Assembly: GCF_004353915.1 (NCBI RefSeq)
Contig: NZ_SMRP01000016.1
Location: forward strand, 68,246 to 132,245
DNA length: 64,000 bases
Source: Paraburkholderia silviterrae
GTDB taxonomy: Bacteria; Pseudomonadota; Gammaproteobacteria; Burkholderiales; Burkholderiaceae
Direction of reading: 5' to 3'
Shown piece by piece: positions 7,891-17,363 of this stretch. Position 1 is the first letter of the stretch; every line of letters starts with the position of its first letter. The translations under genes were made by a program, and so were the position numbers. The notes under the pieces are model-generated. The model searched no databases, had not been told where the DNA came from, and was given only the letters and a program-made list of their open reading frames with translations.

Positions 7891-9471
7891 ATGCAGATCA
7901 CTGGAGCAATGCTGTTGGGCGCGCAGGCAGTGCGTGGCCAGGCGGGCGAGATGCGCGCGTTTGCGCCCGCGCTCGGCAAGGATATCGAGCCGCCGTTCGG
8001 TCTCGGCGACAAGGCCGATGTCGCGCGCGCCTGCGAACTCGCGGCGCAAGCCTTCGACGCTTTCCGCGCCGCGCCGCACGAGCAGCGCGCGCAACTGCTG
8101 GAGGCCATCGCCGAGCGCATTCTCGGCATCGGCGACGAGCTGATCGAGCGCGCGCATCTGGAGTCGGCGCTGCCCAAGGCGCGTCTCGAAGGCGAGCGTG
8201 GCCGCACGGTCGGCCAGTTGCGCCTGTTCGCGTCGCTGGTGCGCGACGGCCGCTGGTGCGGGGCCGTGCTCGATTCGGCGCTGCCCGAGCGCAAGCTGCT
8301 ACCGCGCTCGGATCTGCGCGCGCGGCGCATCGGCGTGGGCCCCGTGGCCGTGTTCGGCGCGAGCAATTTCCCACTGGCGTTTTCGGTGGCGGGCGGCGAC
8401 ACGGCTTCGGCGCTCGCCGCGGGCTGCCCGGTCGTCGTGAAGGCGCACCTCGCGCATCCGGGCACCTCGGAGCTCGTGGGCCGCGCGATCCAGCAGGCGG
8501 TCGCCGACGTCGGCTTGCCCGAAGGCGTGTTCTCGCTGATCTTCGGCGGCGGCAACGAGACGGGCGAGGCGCTCGTCGCGCATCCGGCCATCAAGGCGGT
8601 GGGCTTCACGGGCTCGCGTCGCGGCGGCCTCGCGCTCGCGCACATCGCGGCGCAGCGCGCGGAACCCATCCCCGTCTACGCCGAAATGAGCAGCATCAAC
8701 CCGATGTTCGTGCTGCCCGCTGCGGTTGCCGCGCGCGCCGAGTCGATTGCGCAGGGCTTCGTCGATTCGCTCACGCTGGGCGTCGGCCAGTTCTGTACGA
8801 ACCCGGGTCTGGTGCTCGCCATCGACGGTCCCGGGCTGGACCGTTTCGTGACGGCTGTGAGCACCGCGCTCGGCCAGAAGCCGGCGCAGACCATGCTGAC
8901 GGCGGGCATCGCCAAGGCCTATGGCGATGCGGTGGTGGCGCGCAAGACGACCCAGGGTGTCGAACAACTGGCCGCTGGCACGCAGAGCGACGCCCAGTGC
9001 TCCGCGCAGCCCTTGCTCTTCAAGGCGAGCGCCACGGAGTTCCTCGCGCAGCACGCGTTGTCGGACGAGATCTTCGGGCCGGCCTCGCTCGTCTTGACGT
9101 GCCGCGACGAAGCCGAGCTCGCGCGCGTGGCGGAGCACCTCGAAGGCCAGCTCACGGCCACGCTGCAGATCGACCGCGACGACTACGCGATGGCCGCGCG
9201 CCTGTTGCCGGTGCTGGAGCGCAAGGCGGGACGCATTCTCGCGAACGGATTTCCCACGGGCGTCGAGGTCTCGTACGCAATGGTCCACGGCGGTCCGTTC
9301 CCGGCCACCTCGGACGCGCGCACGACCTCCGTGGGCGCCATGGCGATCGAGCGTTTCCTGCGCCCGGTCTGCTATCAGGATCTGCCGGCGGAATTGCTGC
9401 CGGCCGCCGTCCAGGACGACAACCCGCTGGGGCTGTGGCGTTTGCGTGACGGCGAGCTGGTGCGCAAATAA
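7891..9471 (+). CDS. 2,5-dioxovalerate (alpha-ketoglutarate semialdehyde) dehydrogenase
   Basis: This 526-residue NAD(P)-dependent aldehyde dehydrogenase of the KGSADH group oxidises 2-ketoglutarate semialdehyde to 2-ketoglutarate, the last step of oxidative pentonate and aldarate pathways. The catalytic Cys is residue 302 in GQFCTNPG and the general-base Glu is residue 265 in YAEMSSINP. VAVFGASNFPLAFS and FTGSRRGG form the cofactor fold. The ATG at 7891 is preferred over the ATG at 7876 because GGAG stands 5 nt upstream and the protein then begins MQITGAMLLG, typical of the family. It is co-directional with the lyase, 51 nt downstream. Confidence 0.92.
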   Translation: MQITGAMLLGAQAVRGQAGEMRAFAPALGKDIEPPFGLGDKADVARACELAAQAFDAFRAAPHEQRAQLLEAIAERILGIGDELIERAHLESALPKARLEGERGRTVGQLRLFASLVRDGRWCGAVLDSALPERKLLPRSDLRARRIGVGPVAVFGASNFPLAFSVAGGDTASALAAGCPVVVKAHLAHPGTSELVGRAIQQAVADVGLPEGVFSLIFGGGNETGEALVAHPAIKAVGFTGSRRGGLALAHIAAQRAEPIPVYAEMSSINPMFVLPAAVAARAESIAQGFVDSLTLGVGQFCTNPGLVLAIDGPGLDRFVTAVSTALGQKPAQTMLTAGIAKAYGDAVVARKTTQGVEQLAAGTQSDAQCSAQPLLFKASATEFLAQHALSDEIFGPASLVLTCRDEAELARVAEHLEGQLTATLQIDRDDYAMAARLLPVLERKAGRILANGFPTGVEVSYAMVHGGPFPATSDARTTSVGAMAIERFLRPVCYQDLPAELLPAAVQDDNPLGLWRLRDGELVRK

Positions 9472-9494
9472 GCAGCGGCAAGCGCCGTGAAGCG

Positions 9495-9536
9495 GCGCAA
9501 AGGCACTCGCAGCAGGGCTGCGGGCGCCTTTGCGGC
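9495..9536 (+). terminator. Long hairpin after the lyase/ALDH unit
   Basis: GCAAAGGC and GCCTTTGC close a hairpin with an inner CGCAGC/GCTGCG stem. No long T tract follows, so termination is likely but unproven. Confidence 0.4.
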
Positions 9537-9582
9537 AGGCATCCCAACAAACGTCCGACAAAAGGCTCACAAAGCCCCTTAT

Positions 9583-9617
9583 GTTGCTTGACAACTTGAT
9601 GTGTGGTTCGGCATCCT
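9583..9617 (+). promoter_or_regulatory. Promoter/operator of the ABC transporter operon
   Basis: GTTGCTTGACAAC (9583-9595) overlaps the -35 TTGACA at 9588-9593. It differs from the operator core at 6819-6830 by one base (C for T). A weak -10 (CATCCT) follows at 9612. Shared control with the lyase/ALDH unit is inferred. Confidence 0.55.
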
Positions 9618-9717
9618 TTGACCGCGGCTCAATTGCCAGGACTTGCCGGGGCTCGCAGTAGAACTAAAACAGCCGCGCAGAACAAATTCCATAAACAGAT
9701 GTGAGGAGACAGACGCG

Positions 9718-10884
9718 ATGTTCGATGGACGCTTGAAGGCCAGGGTGCTGGCCGGTTGTGTGGCGGCCGCGGCGGTGTTCGGCGCGGGCGTGGCGAAGGC
9801 CGATCCGGTTTCCCTGAACATAGTCGACGTGGCCGGCAACCTGCAACTCACGCAGAAGGCCTTCGAGGCCTTCAAGGCGCAGAACCCGAATCTCGTCTCC
9901 AACATCACCTACACCAACGCGCCGGCGCCGCAGCTGCCCGGCAAGATCAAGGCGATGCAGGCGGCAGGCCGCGCCGATATCGATCTCGTCCTCACGGGCA
10001 CCGACGCGCTGGCCGCCGGCATCGAGCAGAACCTCTGGATGAAGCTGCTGCCGGATCAAGCGGCGGCGCTGCCGGGCGTGCTCGACAAGTACGCGCCGGG
10101 TCCGCGCAAGATGCAGGATCTTGCGCAAGGCTACGGCCTCGAAGTGTCGTATATGCCGGCGGGTCCGCTGATCGAGTACAACCCCGCGAAGGTGGCCAAG
10201 CCGCCGCATACGCCGCAGGAACTGCTCGCCTGGTGCAAGGCGAATCCCGGCAAGCTGATCTATGCGCGTCCAGCCAACTCGGGCCCGGGCCGCACGTTCC
10301 TGATGGGCCTGCCGTACCTGCTCGGCGACAAGAATCCGCAAGACCCCATCAACGGCTGGGACAAGACCTGGGCGTTCCTGAAAGAACTCAATGCGTGCGT
10401 GCCGTACTACCCGGGCGGCACCTCGGCGGTCATGAAGGAACTGGGCGAGGGCTCGCGCGACATGACGGTGAGCGTGACGGGATGGGACATCAACCCGCGC
10501 GCGCTCGGCATCGTGCCGGCCGACTTCAAGGTGCAGGCGTTCGACAACATGACCTGGGTGAACGACGCCCACTATATGGTCATCCCCAAGGGCGTCTCGA
10601 AGGACAAGCTCGCCGTGCTGCTCAAGCTGATGAACTTCATGCTCGAGCCGCAGCAACAGGCCATGACCTATGACGACGGCTATTTCTACCCGGGCCCGGC
10701 CGTGAAGGGCGTGACGCTCTCGATGGCGCCGAAGCAGAGCGAGGACGTGATCGCCAAATATGGCCGCCCCGAATACGCGAAGTGGCTCACGCAGTATCCG
10801 CACGTCCAGCCGCTTTCGGCGCAGGCGATGGTTGCGGCGTTCCAGAAATGGGACCGCGAAATCGGCGCGCAGAAGTCGCAGTAA
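9718..10884 (+). CDS. ABC transporter periplasmic substrate-binding protein
   Basis: This 388-residue family 1 (spermidine/putrescine-sugar type) solute-binding protein has a signal peptide of about 27 residues (Ala-rich core, cleavage near VAKA-DP). It is the first gene of a binding protein / ATPase / two permease operon. The start is ATG at 9718, with AGGAG 9 nt upstream. The placement between 2-ketoglutarate-semialdehyde dehydrogenase and a sugar-acid dehydratase suggests a sugar acid or related carboxylate as ligand, but the binding residues cannot be read with confidence. Confidence 0.9.
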   Translation: MFDGRLKARVLAGCVAAAAVFGAGVAKADPVSLNIVDVAGNLQLTQKAFEAFKAQNPNLVSNITYTNAPAPQLPGKIKAMQAAGRADIDLVLTGTDALAAGIEQNLWMKLLPDQAAALPGVLDKYAPGPRKMQDLAQGYGLEVSYMPAGPLIEYNPAKVAKPPHTPQELLAWCKANPGKLIYARPANSGPGRTFLMGLPYLLGDKNPQDPINGWDKTWAFLKELNACVPYYPGGTSAVMKELGEGSRDMTVSVTGWDINPRALGIVPADFKVQAFDNMTWVNDAHYMVIPKGVSKDKLAVLLKLMNFMLEPQQQAMTYDDGYFYPGPAVKGVTLSMAPKQSEDVIAKYGRPEYAKWLTQYPHVQPLSAQAMVAAFQKWDREIGAQKSQ

Positions 10885-10993
10885 TGGCTGACGAGTCAGC
10901 GACGCCCGGGCGGCGCCTTTGCGTGTGACCTCGCACGGGTGCCGTCCGTTGCCTATGCTCCGGTAAGTGGACCTCGCGTTTCAGGAACGTGTC

Positions 10994-12085
10994 ATGAAGC
11001 ATTCATTCGATCGTCTGCGTCTGGACTCGGTGTGCCGCAGTTTCGCCAGCGCGGAAGGGGTACAGCTCGCGGCGCTGCGCAATCTCGATCTCGACATTCG
11101 CCGCGGCGAATTCATTGCGCTGCTCGGTCCCTCGGGCTGCGGAAAATCGACGGCGCTCAACTGCATTGCGGGCCTGCAGCCACTCACGAGCGGTAGCATC
11201 TGGCTCGACGATTTGCGTATCGATGTGCTGCCGCCCGAGAAGCGCGGCTTCGGCATGGTGTTCCAGAACTATGCGCTGTTCCCACACATGAGCGTGCTGG
11301 AGAACGTGGGCTTCGGCCTGAAAATGAAGGGCGTGCCGCGCGACGAGGCGAAGCGCCGTGCGCGCGAAGCGCTGCAACTCGTGCAGCTCGTCGGCCATGA
11401 GGGCAAGCTGCCGGGCCAGCTTTCGGGCGGCCAGCAGCAGCGCGTGGCGATCGCGCGCGCCATCGTGATCGAGCCGCCGCTCGTGCTGATGGACGAACCG
11501 CTCTCGAACCTCGACACCAAGCTGCGCATCGAGATGCGCGCGGAAATTCGCCGCATTCATGGGCAGCTCGAACGCGCCACGATCTACGTGACGCACGACC
11601 AGGACGAGGCGCTTTCGATGGCCGACCGCATCGTCGTGATGAAAGAGGGCGTCGTGCAACAGGTCGCCACTCCTAAGGAAATCTACAGCCGACCCGCGAA
11701 TCTGCACGTGGCGCGCTTCATGGGCTATCGCAACGTGCTGCCGTTCGCCGTGACCGGAGCGCGCGGCGAGCATGTCGCGCTGTCCGCGTCGGGCATCACG
11801 CTCACGGGCGTGCCGATGGACGATGCCATCGTGCAGGCCGGTAGCAACGCGATTTCCGTGGCGATGCGCCCCGAAGATTTCGAACGCGCCGACGCGGGCG
11901 ACCCCAACGCCTTCGACGTCGAAGTCGAGTTGGTGGAATATGGCGGCCGCGATTCGCTGCTGCTCGCGAATGCGCCGTTCGGCAAGCTGTGGGCCCGCGT
12001 GGCGGGCGAGTTCGAAGCGGGCGAGCGCGCCACGCTGCGCGTCGCGCCATCGCGTGTGCTGGCCTACGCGGAGCGCGCATCATGA
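10994..12085 (+). CDS. ABC transporter ATP-binding protein, MalK/PotA type
   Basis: This 363-residue ATPase drives the importer encoded around it. Visible motifs are Walker A GPSGCGKS, the Q-loop in VFQNYALFP, the signature LSGGQQQRVAIARA, Walker B VLMDEPLSNLD and the switch His in YVTHDQDEA. A C-terminal TOBE-like regulatory region of about 130 residues follows. The start is ATG at 10994 with AGGA upstream; it overlaps the next gene by 4 nt (ATGA), which indicates translational coupling. Confidence 0.95.
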   Translation: MKHSFDRLRLDSVCRSFASAEGVQLAALRNLDLDIRRGEFIALLGPSGCGKSTALNCIAGLQPLTSGSIWLDDLRIDVLPPEKRGFGMVFQNYALFPHMSVLENVGFGLKMKGVPRDEAKRRAREALQLVQLVGHEGKLPGQLSGGQQQRVAIARAIVIEPPLVLMDEPLSNLDTKLRIEMRAEIRRIHGQLERATIYVTHDQDEALSMADRIVVMKEGVVQQVATPKEIYSRPANLHVARFMGYRNVLPFAVTGARGEHVALSASGITLTGVPMDDAIVQAGSNAISVAMRPEDFERADAGDPNAFDVEVELVEYGGRDSLLLANAPFGKLWARVAGEFEAGERATLRVAPSRVLAYAERAS

Positions 12086-12963
12086 GCACACTTGCCTCGT
12101 CGCCGAGCAAGCAGCCGCGCGACGCGCGCGGCTGGCTGATCGCGCCCGCGCTGGGCTTCATCATCGCGATGTTCCTTTACCCGTTCGCCTACGGGCTCAT
12201 GCTGTCGTTCAAGCCGATGAACGGCGGCGGCATGCTCGCGAACTATCTGCAGTTCATCCACGACCTCTCGCTGTGGCCGACGGTGTTCGTCACGCTCAAG
12301 CTGGCGGTGCCCGCGACGATCATCAACGTCGGGCTTTCGTTGCCGGTGGCGTTCGCGCTGCGCCGCAAGTCGCCGTATCAGAAGCTCGTGACGACGCTGC
12401 TCGTGATTCCCGTCACGCTCGGCACGGTGCTGATCGCCGATGGCATGCTGAGCTACTTCGGCCCGAACGGCTGGTTCCCGCAGGCGCTGCACGCACTGCA
12501 TCTCTACACGAACGAGGAGATTCGCCTCACGCACAACTACTGGGGCGTGCTGATCTCACTGATCGTCTCGGGCTTTCCGTTCGCATTCCTGCTGACGCTT
12601 TCGTACGTCACCGGCATCGATCCGACGCTCGCGCGCGCGGCGGCCACGCTCGGCGCGGGACCGTGGCAGCAGTTCCGGCAGATCTATCTGCCGTTGCTCG
12701 CGCCCGGCCTCACGATGGCCGCGTGTCTCTCGTTCGTGCAGGCGTATTCGGTGTTTCCATCGGCGGTGCTGCTCGGCGCGCCGGCGGGCCCCACGCGCGT
12801 GATCTCCATCGCGGCTTCGGAAGCCGCGTTCGAGAGCTATGACTACTCGCTCGCTTCGACCATTGCCATCGTGATGGGCTTCGTGCAGTTGATCGTGGTG
12901 GCCGCGATGCTGAGCGCGAAGCGCTACTTCTACTCGGGCCCGGTGAGCGGAGGGAAAGGCTGA
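12082..12963 (+). CDS. ABC transporter permease, subunit 1
   Basis: This 293-residue inner-membrane permease has about six hydrophobic segments. The EAA-type loop that contacts the ATPase is around ARAAATLGAGPWQQFRQIYL. It starts inside the stop of the ATPase gene, and its own stop overlaps the next start by one base, so it sits mid-operon. It belongs to the PotB/spermidine-type permeases. Confidence 0.93.
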   Translation: MSTLASSPSKQPRDARGWLIAPALGFIIAMFLYPFAYGLMLSFKPMNGGGMLANYLQFIHDLSLWPTVFVTLKLAVPATIINVGLSLPVAFALRRKSPYQKLVTTLLVIPVTLGTVLIADGMLSYFGPNGWFPQALHALHLYTNEEIRLTHNYWGVLISLIVSGFPFAFLLTLSYVTGIDPTLARAAATLGAGPWQQFRQIYLPLLAPGLTMAACLSFVQAYSVFPSAVLLGAPAGPTRVISIAASEAAFESYDYSLASTIAIVMGFVQLIVVAAMLSAKRYFYSGPVSGGKG

Positions 12964-13907
12964 TGAGCACGCATCAACATCACTCGGCGGGACTCCCCGC
13001 AGGCGTGCCGGTGCGCGAAGAGCGTCCGGTGCCCGCTCCCGCTCCCGCACCCGCCGCCAGGGCGCCGCAGGCGAAGCCGGCTTCGCGCCTGCCCGACGTG
13101 CTCTGGAAAGTGCTCGTGTGGGGCGGCATGGCGTTCTTCCTGCTCAACGTGCTGCTGCTGATCGCGACGGTGGGCGTGAACTCCATCGCCACGCGCTGGT
13201 TCGGCACGCCGCTGCCGCAAGGCTTCACGCTGCACTGGTATGCGCAGGCGTGGCGCGACTTCCAGCTCGGCAGCGTGCTGTGGGTGACGTTTGAAGTGGT
13301 GGGCGCGGTCGTGCTGCTGTCCATCGTGCTCGGCGTGCCAGCCGCCTATGCGCTGGCGCGCGCGCAGTTTCCGGGCAAGCGCATCGCCATGCTCGTGTTT
13401 CTGCTGCCGCTGATGGTGCCGCCCGTCACATACGGCATTCCGATGGCCACCGCGATGTACCACTTCGGCCTTGCCGGCACGCTGCCCGGCGTGATCCTCG
13501 CGAACCTCGTGCCCGCGCTGCCGTTCGTGATTCTCGTGATGACGCCGTTCATCGAGCAGATCGATCCGAACCTGGAATCGGCCGCGCGCATCTTCGGCGC
13601 GAACACGCTGCGCTACTTCCGTTACGTATTGCTGCCGCTCCTCGTGCCGGGGATGCTGGCGGCGGGGCTGCTCGTGCTGGTGCGCACGATCGGCATGTTC
13701 GAACTCACGTTCTTTACCGCCGGACCCGACACGCAAACCCTCGTCGTCGCGCTGTATTACGCAGTGTTCTCGACGGGCGTGCGCGCGCCGCAGTCCATCG
13801 ACGCCATGGCGATGATCTACATGGCGATCACGCTCGCATGGGTGCTGGTCGCGCTGCAGTTCGTCAGCCCGACGCAACTCGTGTCGCGCGTGAAGGAATC
13901 GCGCTAA
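12963..13907 (+). CDS. ABC transporter permease, subunit 2
   Basis: This 314-residue PotC-type permease pairs with the preceding gene. About 45 residues of Pro/Ala-rich, cytoplasmic N-terminal tail precede the first membrane segment, longer than usual. The EAA loop is seen as LESAARIFGANTLRYFRYVL. The TGATG overlap with the upstream permease indicates coupling. Only 70 nt separate it from the dehydratase gene, so one transcript may cover both. Confidence 0.93.
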   Translation: MSTHQHHSAGLPAGVPVREERPVPAPAPAPAARAPQAKPASRLPDVLWKVLVWGGMAFFLLNVLLLIATVGVNSIATRWFGTPLPQGFTLHWYAQAWRDFQLGSVLWVTFEVVGAVVLLSIVLGVPAAYALARAQFPGKRIAMLVFLLPLMVPPVTYGIPMATAMYHFGLAGTLPGVILANLVPALPFVILVMTPFIEQIDPNLESAARIFGANTLRYFRYVLLPLLVPGMLAAGLLVLVRTIGMFELTFFTAGPDTQTLVVALYYAVFSTGVRAPQSIDAMAMIYMAITLAWVLVALQFVSPTQLVSRVKESR

Positions 13908-13977
13908 CGGCGTACCGGCGGATTGATTGATAGACGCGCTGAAACCCATGCGCGGAAACACCAGGAGCGAAGGCAAG

Positions 13978-15726
13978 ATGAGCAACAAGCGAAAGACCCC
14001 CGAAGCACTGCGCAGCCACCGCTGGTATGGCGTGAACGACCTGCGCTCGTTCGGCCATCGCTCGCGCACCGCGCAGATGGGCTACAGCCGCGAGGAGTAC
14101 GCGGGCAAGCCGGTGATCGCGATCCTCAACACGTGGAGCGAGATCAACCCGTGCCATACGCACTTCAAGCAGCGCGTGGAGGAGGTCAAGCGCGGCATCT
14201 GGCAAGCGGGCGGCTTTCCCATCGAGCTGCCGGTGCAGACGCTCTCCGAGCCGTTCCAGAAGCCCACCACGATGCTCTACCGCAATTTCCTCGCGATGGA
14301 AGCGGAAGAGACGCTGCGCTCGTATCCGGCCGACGGCGTCGTGCTGATGGGCGGTTGCGACAAGACCACGCCCGCGCTCTTGATGGGCGCGATCTCGATG
14401 GACCTGCCGACGATCTTCCTGCCCGCAGGCCCGATGCTCAACGGCAACTGGAATGGCGTCACGCTCGGCTCGGGCTCGGACACGTGGAAGTACTGGGCCG
14501 ACCTGCGCGCGGGCAAGATCACCGAAGACGACTGGAAGGGCGTGGAAGGCGGCATCGCGCGCTCGCCGGGCCACTGCATGACGATGGGCACGGCCTCGAC
14601 GATGACGAGCGCGGCCGAAGCGCTCGGCTTCGCGCTGCCGGGCTTCGCTTCGATTCCCGCGCCGGATTCACGCCATGCGCAGATGTCGGCGAAGACGGGG
14701 ATGCGCATCGTCGAGATGGTGTGGGAGGACCTCAAGCCCTCGGACATCATCACGCGCAAGTCGGTCGATAACGCCGTCACGACCTGCCTCGCGCTCTCGG
14801 GCTCGACCAACGCCATCGTGCACATGATCGCGCTCGCGCGCCGTGCGGGCGTCGACCTCACGCTCGCGCAGTACGACGAGATCGCGCGCCGCACGCCGGT
14901 GCTCGCGAACATCCGCCCGACCGGCAAGTACCTCATGGAGGACTTCTATTACGCGGGCGGCCTGCGCGCGATGCTCAAGGAACTTGGCGATCTGATCGAC
15001 GGCACGCAGATGACCGTGAACGGCAAGACGCTGGGCGAGAACATCGCCGACGCCGAGATCTATAGCGACGAAGTTATTTATCGCCGCGCGAAGCCGCTGA
15101 TGCCCGATACGGGCCTGGCCGTTCTGCGCGGCAACCTCGCGCCCGATGGCGCGGTCATCAAGCCCGGTGCTGCCGAGAAGCGCCTGCACGTGCATACGGG
15201 CAAGGCCGTGGTGTTCAAGGACTACAACGACATGGCCGCGCGCATCGACAGCGAAGAACTCGATTGCGACGAGAACAGCGTGATCGTGCTGCAACACGCG
15301 GGCCCGATCGGCGCGCCGGGCATGCCCGAATGGGGCCAGCTGCCGATCCCGCAAAAGATCCTCAAGAAGGGCGTGCGCGACATGCTGCGCATTTCGGACG
15401 CACGCATGAGCGGCACGAGCTACGGCGCGTGCGTGCTGCACGTGGCGCCGGAGTCGTTCATTGGCGGACCGCTCGCGCTGGTGCGCGACGGCGACATGAT
15501 CGAGCTGAACGTGCCGGAGCGCCGCCTGAACGTGCTGATCTCCGACGAAGAGATGGCGCGCCGCAAGGCCGCATGGGTGGCGCCCGAGCCGCGCTTCACG
15601 CGTGGCTATGGCGCGATGTACCAGATGCACGTGATGCAGGCCGACAAGGGTTGTGAGTTCGATTTCCTGCAACGCGAGGGCGTTGCAGGATCGTGCGGCG
15701 GCGGTGGCGAGCCCGAGATTCACTAA
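13978..15726 (+). CDS. IlvD/EDD-family sugar-acid dehydratase
   Basis: This 582-residue iron-sulphur dehydratase removes water from an aldonate to give a 2-keto-3-deoxy acid. The three conserved cysteines are C59 (NPCHTH), C127 (GGCDKTTP) and C200 (PGHCMTMG), with K129 as the carbamylatable lysine. Length and motifs resemble L-arabinonate and D-xylonate dehydratases more than true IlvD. The ATG at 13978 was chosen because AAGG precedes it and homologues begin near there; an in-frame ATG at 13927 is less likely. It fits upstream of the lyase and semialdehyde dehydrogenase of 6892-9471. The tail has an unusual CGGGGEPEIH end. Confidence 0.9.
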   Translation: MSNKRKTPEALRSHRWYGVNDLRSFGHRSRTAQMGYSREEYAGKPVIAILNTWSEINPCHTHFKQRVEEVKRGIWQAGGFPIELPVQTLSEPFQKPTTMLYRNFLAMEAEETLRSYPADGVVLMGGCDKTTPALLMGAISMDLPTIFLPAGPMLNGNWNGVTLGSGSDTWKYWADLRAGKITEDDWKGVEGGIARSPGHCMTMGTASTMTSAAEALGFALPGFASIPAPDSRHAQMSAKTGMRIVEMVWEDLKPSDIITRKSVDNAVTTCLALSGSTNAIVHMIALARRAGVDLTLAQYDEIARRTPVLANIRPTGKYLMEDFYYAGGLRAMLKELGDLIDGTQMTVNGKTLGENIADAEIYSDEVIYRRAKPLMPDTGLAVLRGNLAPDGAVIKPGAAEKRLHVHTGKAVVFKDYNDMAARIDSEELDCDENSVIVLQHAGPIGAPGMPEWGQLPIPQKILKKGVRDMLRISDARMSGTSYGACVLHVAPESFIGGPLALVRDGDMIELNVPERRLNVLISDEEMARRKAAWVAPEPRFTRGYGAMYQMHVMQADKGCEFDFLQREGVAGSCGGGGEPEIH

Positions 15727-15730
15727 AGGG

Positions 15731-15772
15731 TTTACCGCGGGGTTAACTGCGGGACTAACGGCGGGATCTACC
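15731..15772 (+). repeat. 12-bp imperfect tandem repeat
   Basis: Three and a half 12-bp units follow the dehydratase stop codon: TTTACCGCGGGG, TTAACTGCGGGA, CTAACGGCGGGA, then TCTACC. The array starts 5 nt after the stop. Function is unknown. Confidence 0.7.
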
Positions 15773-15934
15773 ACCCATCGCGGAGGAGACAGGATCCGGC
15801 ATCGAAGGCGGGGGCGCGTTGCAGTTCACGACTGCAGCGCGCCCCGCGCGGCTCGACAGGGGAATCTCCGTATCACGCATCAAGCGTAGTAGAAAACAAG
15901 CAAGACATCACAACGACTATATGCAGGAGTACAG

Positions 15935-17134
15935 ATGAAGAAAACTATTCTCGCTTCCACGCTTGGACTCGCCGCACTGGGCGCGCACGCTCAAAGCAGC
16001 GTTACGCTGTATGGCATCGTCGATGCCGGCATCGGCTATCAGAGCAGCTCGGCCGCGCTCGGCAGCAATTCTGGGGGGCACTCGGTCGTCAAGATGGCAC
16101 AGGGCATCTGGGCGGGCTCGCGCTTCGGCCTGAAGGGCGGTGAAGACCTCGGCGGCGGCACGCGCGCGATCTTCCAGCTCGAAGAAGGCTTCAACTCGGC
16201 CAACGGCGCGCAGCAGACCACGGGCCTGATGTTCAGCCGCACGGCCTACGTCGGCGTTGCAAACCAGCAGTACGGCACGCTCACGATGGGCCGCCAGTAT
16301 GCGCCATACTATTCGCTGCTCGCGCCGTACAGCCCGACCACCTGGCTCACCGGCGCCTATGGCGCGCATCCGGGCGACCTCGACTCGCTGGACACGATCT
16401 ACCGCATCAACAATGCAGTGGTCTATACCTCGCCGAATATCGCGGGCTTCACCGTGAGCGGCATGTATGCGCTCGGTGGCGTGCCGGGCAGCACCGGCGC
16501 TGGCCAAACGTGGAGCGTCGCGGCGAACTATATTCGTGGCCCGGTCGGCCTCGCCGTGGGCTTCGAGCGCCTGAACAACTCGACGAGCGGTGGCGGTGCG
16601 TGGGGGGCGAATTCCACGGCGAACAGCAATGGCGAGCCGGGCGTTTCGGGCATCACTAACGGCTTCCAGACCGCGCAGGCGCAACAGCGCCTCGCCGTGA
16701 CGGGGGGCTATGCATTCAATTCGCAGTGGGACATTTCGGCATCCTACTCGAATGTTCAATACATTGCGGGGACCGGATCGAAGTTCTTCGACACGCAGAT
16801 CTGGAACACGGGCGGCGTGGTCCTGCACTACAAGCCGCTGACCACGCTCGACCTCGCGGCAGGCTACAGCTATACGCGCGCGACCAAGGCGAACGGCATC
16901 ACCAGCGCGGCTTCGTATCAGCAGTTCAACCTCTCGCAGTACTACACGCTCTCCAAGCGCACGGGCCTGTACTTCGTGGAGGCGTACCAGCGCGCGGGCG
17001 GCCAGACGCTGGGCACGAATGGCGCGGGCAACATCATCAATGCGACCGCCGATATTGGCGACGGCCAGAACAGCGCGCCGTCCTCGTCGCGCAGCCAGTT
17101 CGCGGGTGCGATCGGCATCGTCCACCGCTTCTGA
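15935..17134 (+). CDS. Outer-membrane porin, Burkholderia Omp type
   Basis: This 399-residue porin has the signal peptide MKKTILASTLGLAALGAHA, the mature start QSSVTLYGIVDAG and the terminal aromatic motif ending HRF. It is closely similar in layout to the porin at 68-1261, so the two are paralogues (both contain a YGAHPGDLDSLD / FGAHPGDIDDLD loop). AGGAG stands 5 nt before the ATG. It probably serves uptake of the substrate handled by the preceding catabolic genes. Confidence 0.94.
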   Translation: MKKTILASTLGLAALGAHAQSSVTLYGIVDAGIGYQSSSAALGSNSGGHSVVKMAQGIWAGSRFGLKGGEDLGGGTRAIFQLEEGFNSANGAQQTTGLMFSRTAYVGVANQQYGTLTMGRQYAPYYSLLAPYSPTTWLTGAYGAHPGDLDSLDTIYRINNAVVYTSPNIAGFTVSGMYALGGVPGSTGAGQTWSVAANYIRGPVGLAVGFERLNNSTSGGGAWGANSTANSNGEPGVSGITNGFQTAQAQQRLAVTGGYAFNSQWDISASYSNVQYIAGTGSKFFDTQIWNTGGVVLHYKPLTTLDLAAGYSYTRATKANGITSAASYQQFNLSQYYTLSKRTGLYFVEAYQRAGGQTLGTNGAGNIINATADIGDGQNSAPSSSRSQFAGAIGIVHRF

Positions 17135-17169
17135 TTTTCACGCTTTCACACTCCGACGCAGTGTTTGCG

Positions 17170-17205
17170 CCGGCGCTATTGCGGCGCCGCCGCTTTTTTT
17201 GTGCG
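17170..17205 (+). terminator. Rho-independent terminator after the porin
   Basis: A GC-rich hairpin (CGGCGC, 7-nt loop, GCGCCG) is followed by CCGC and seven T residues. Confidence 0.75.
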
Positions 17206-17363
17206 TATGCACCGTGGTGCGCGGGAGGGGGCCAGACGGCGACGCCAGATGCATTTGGCAAGGCTGCGCTATCATGCACTCCGATTTTCAAGATAAAACC
17301 GGACGAACGCGTGTGGACGCCTCACGCGTGGATCGCCGCCCAGTCACGCACCAGACCATTTCA

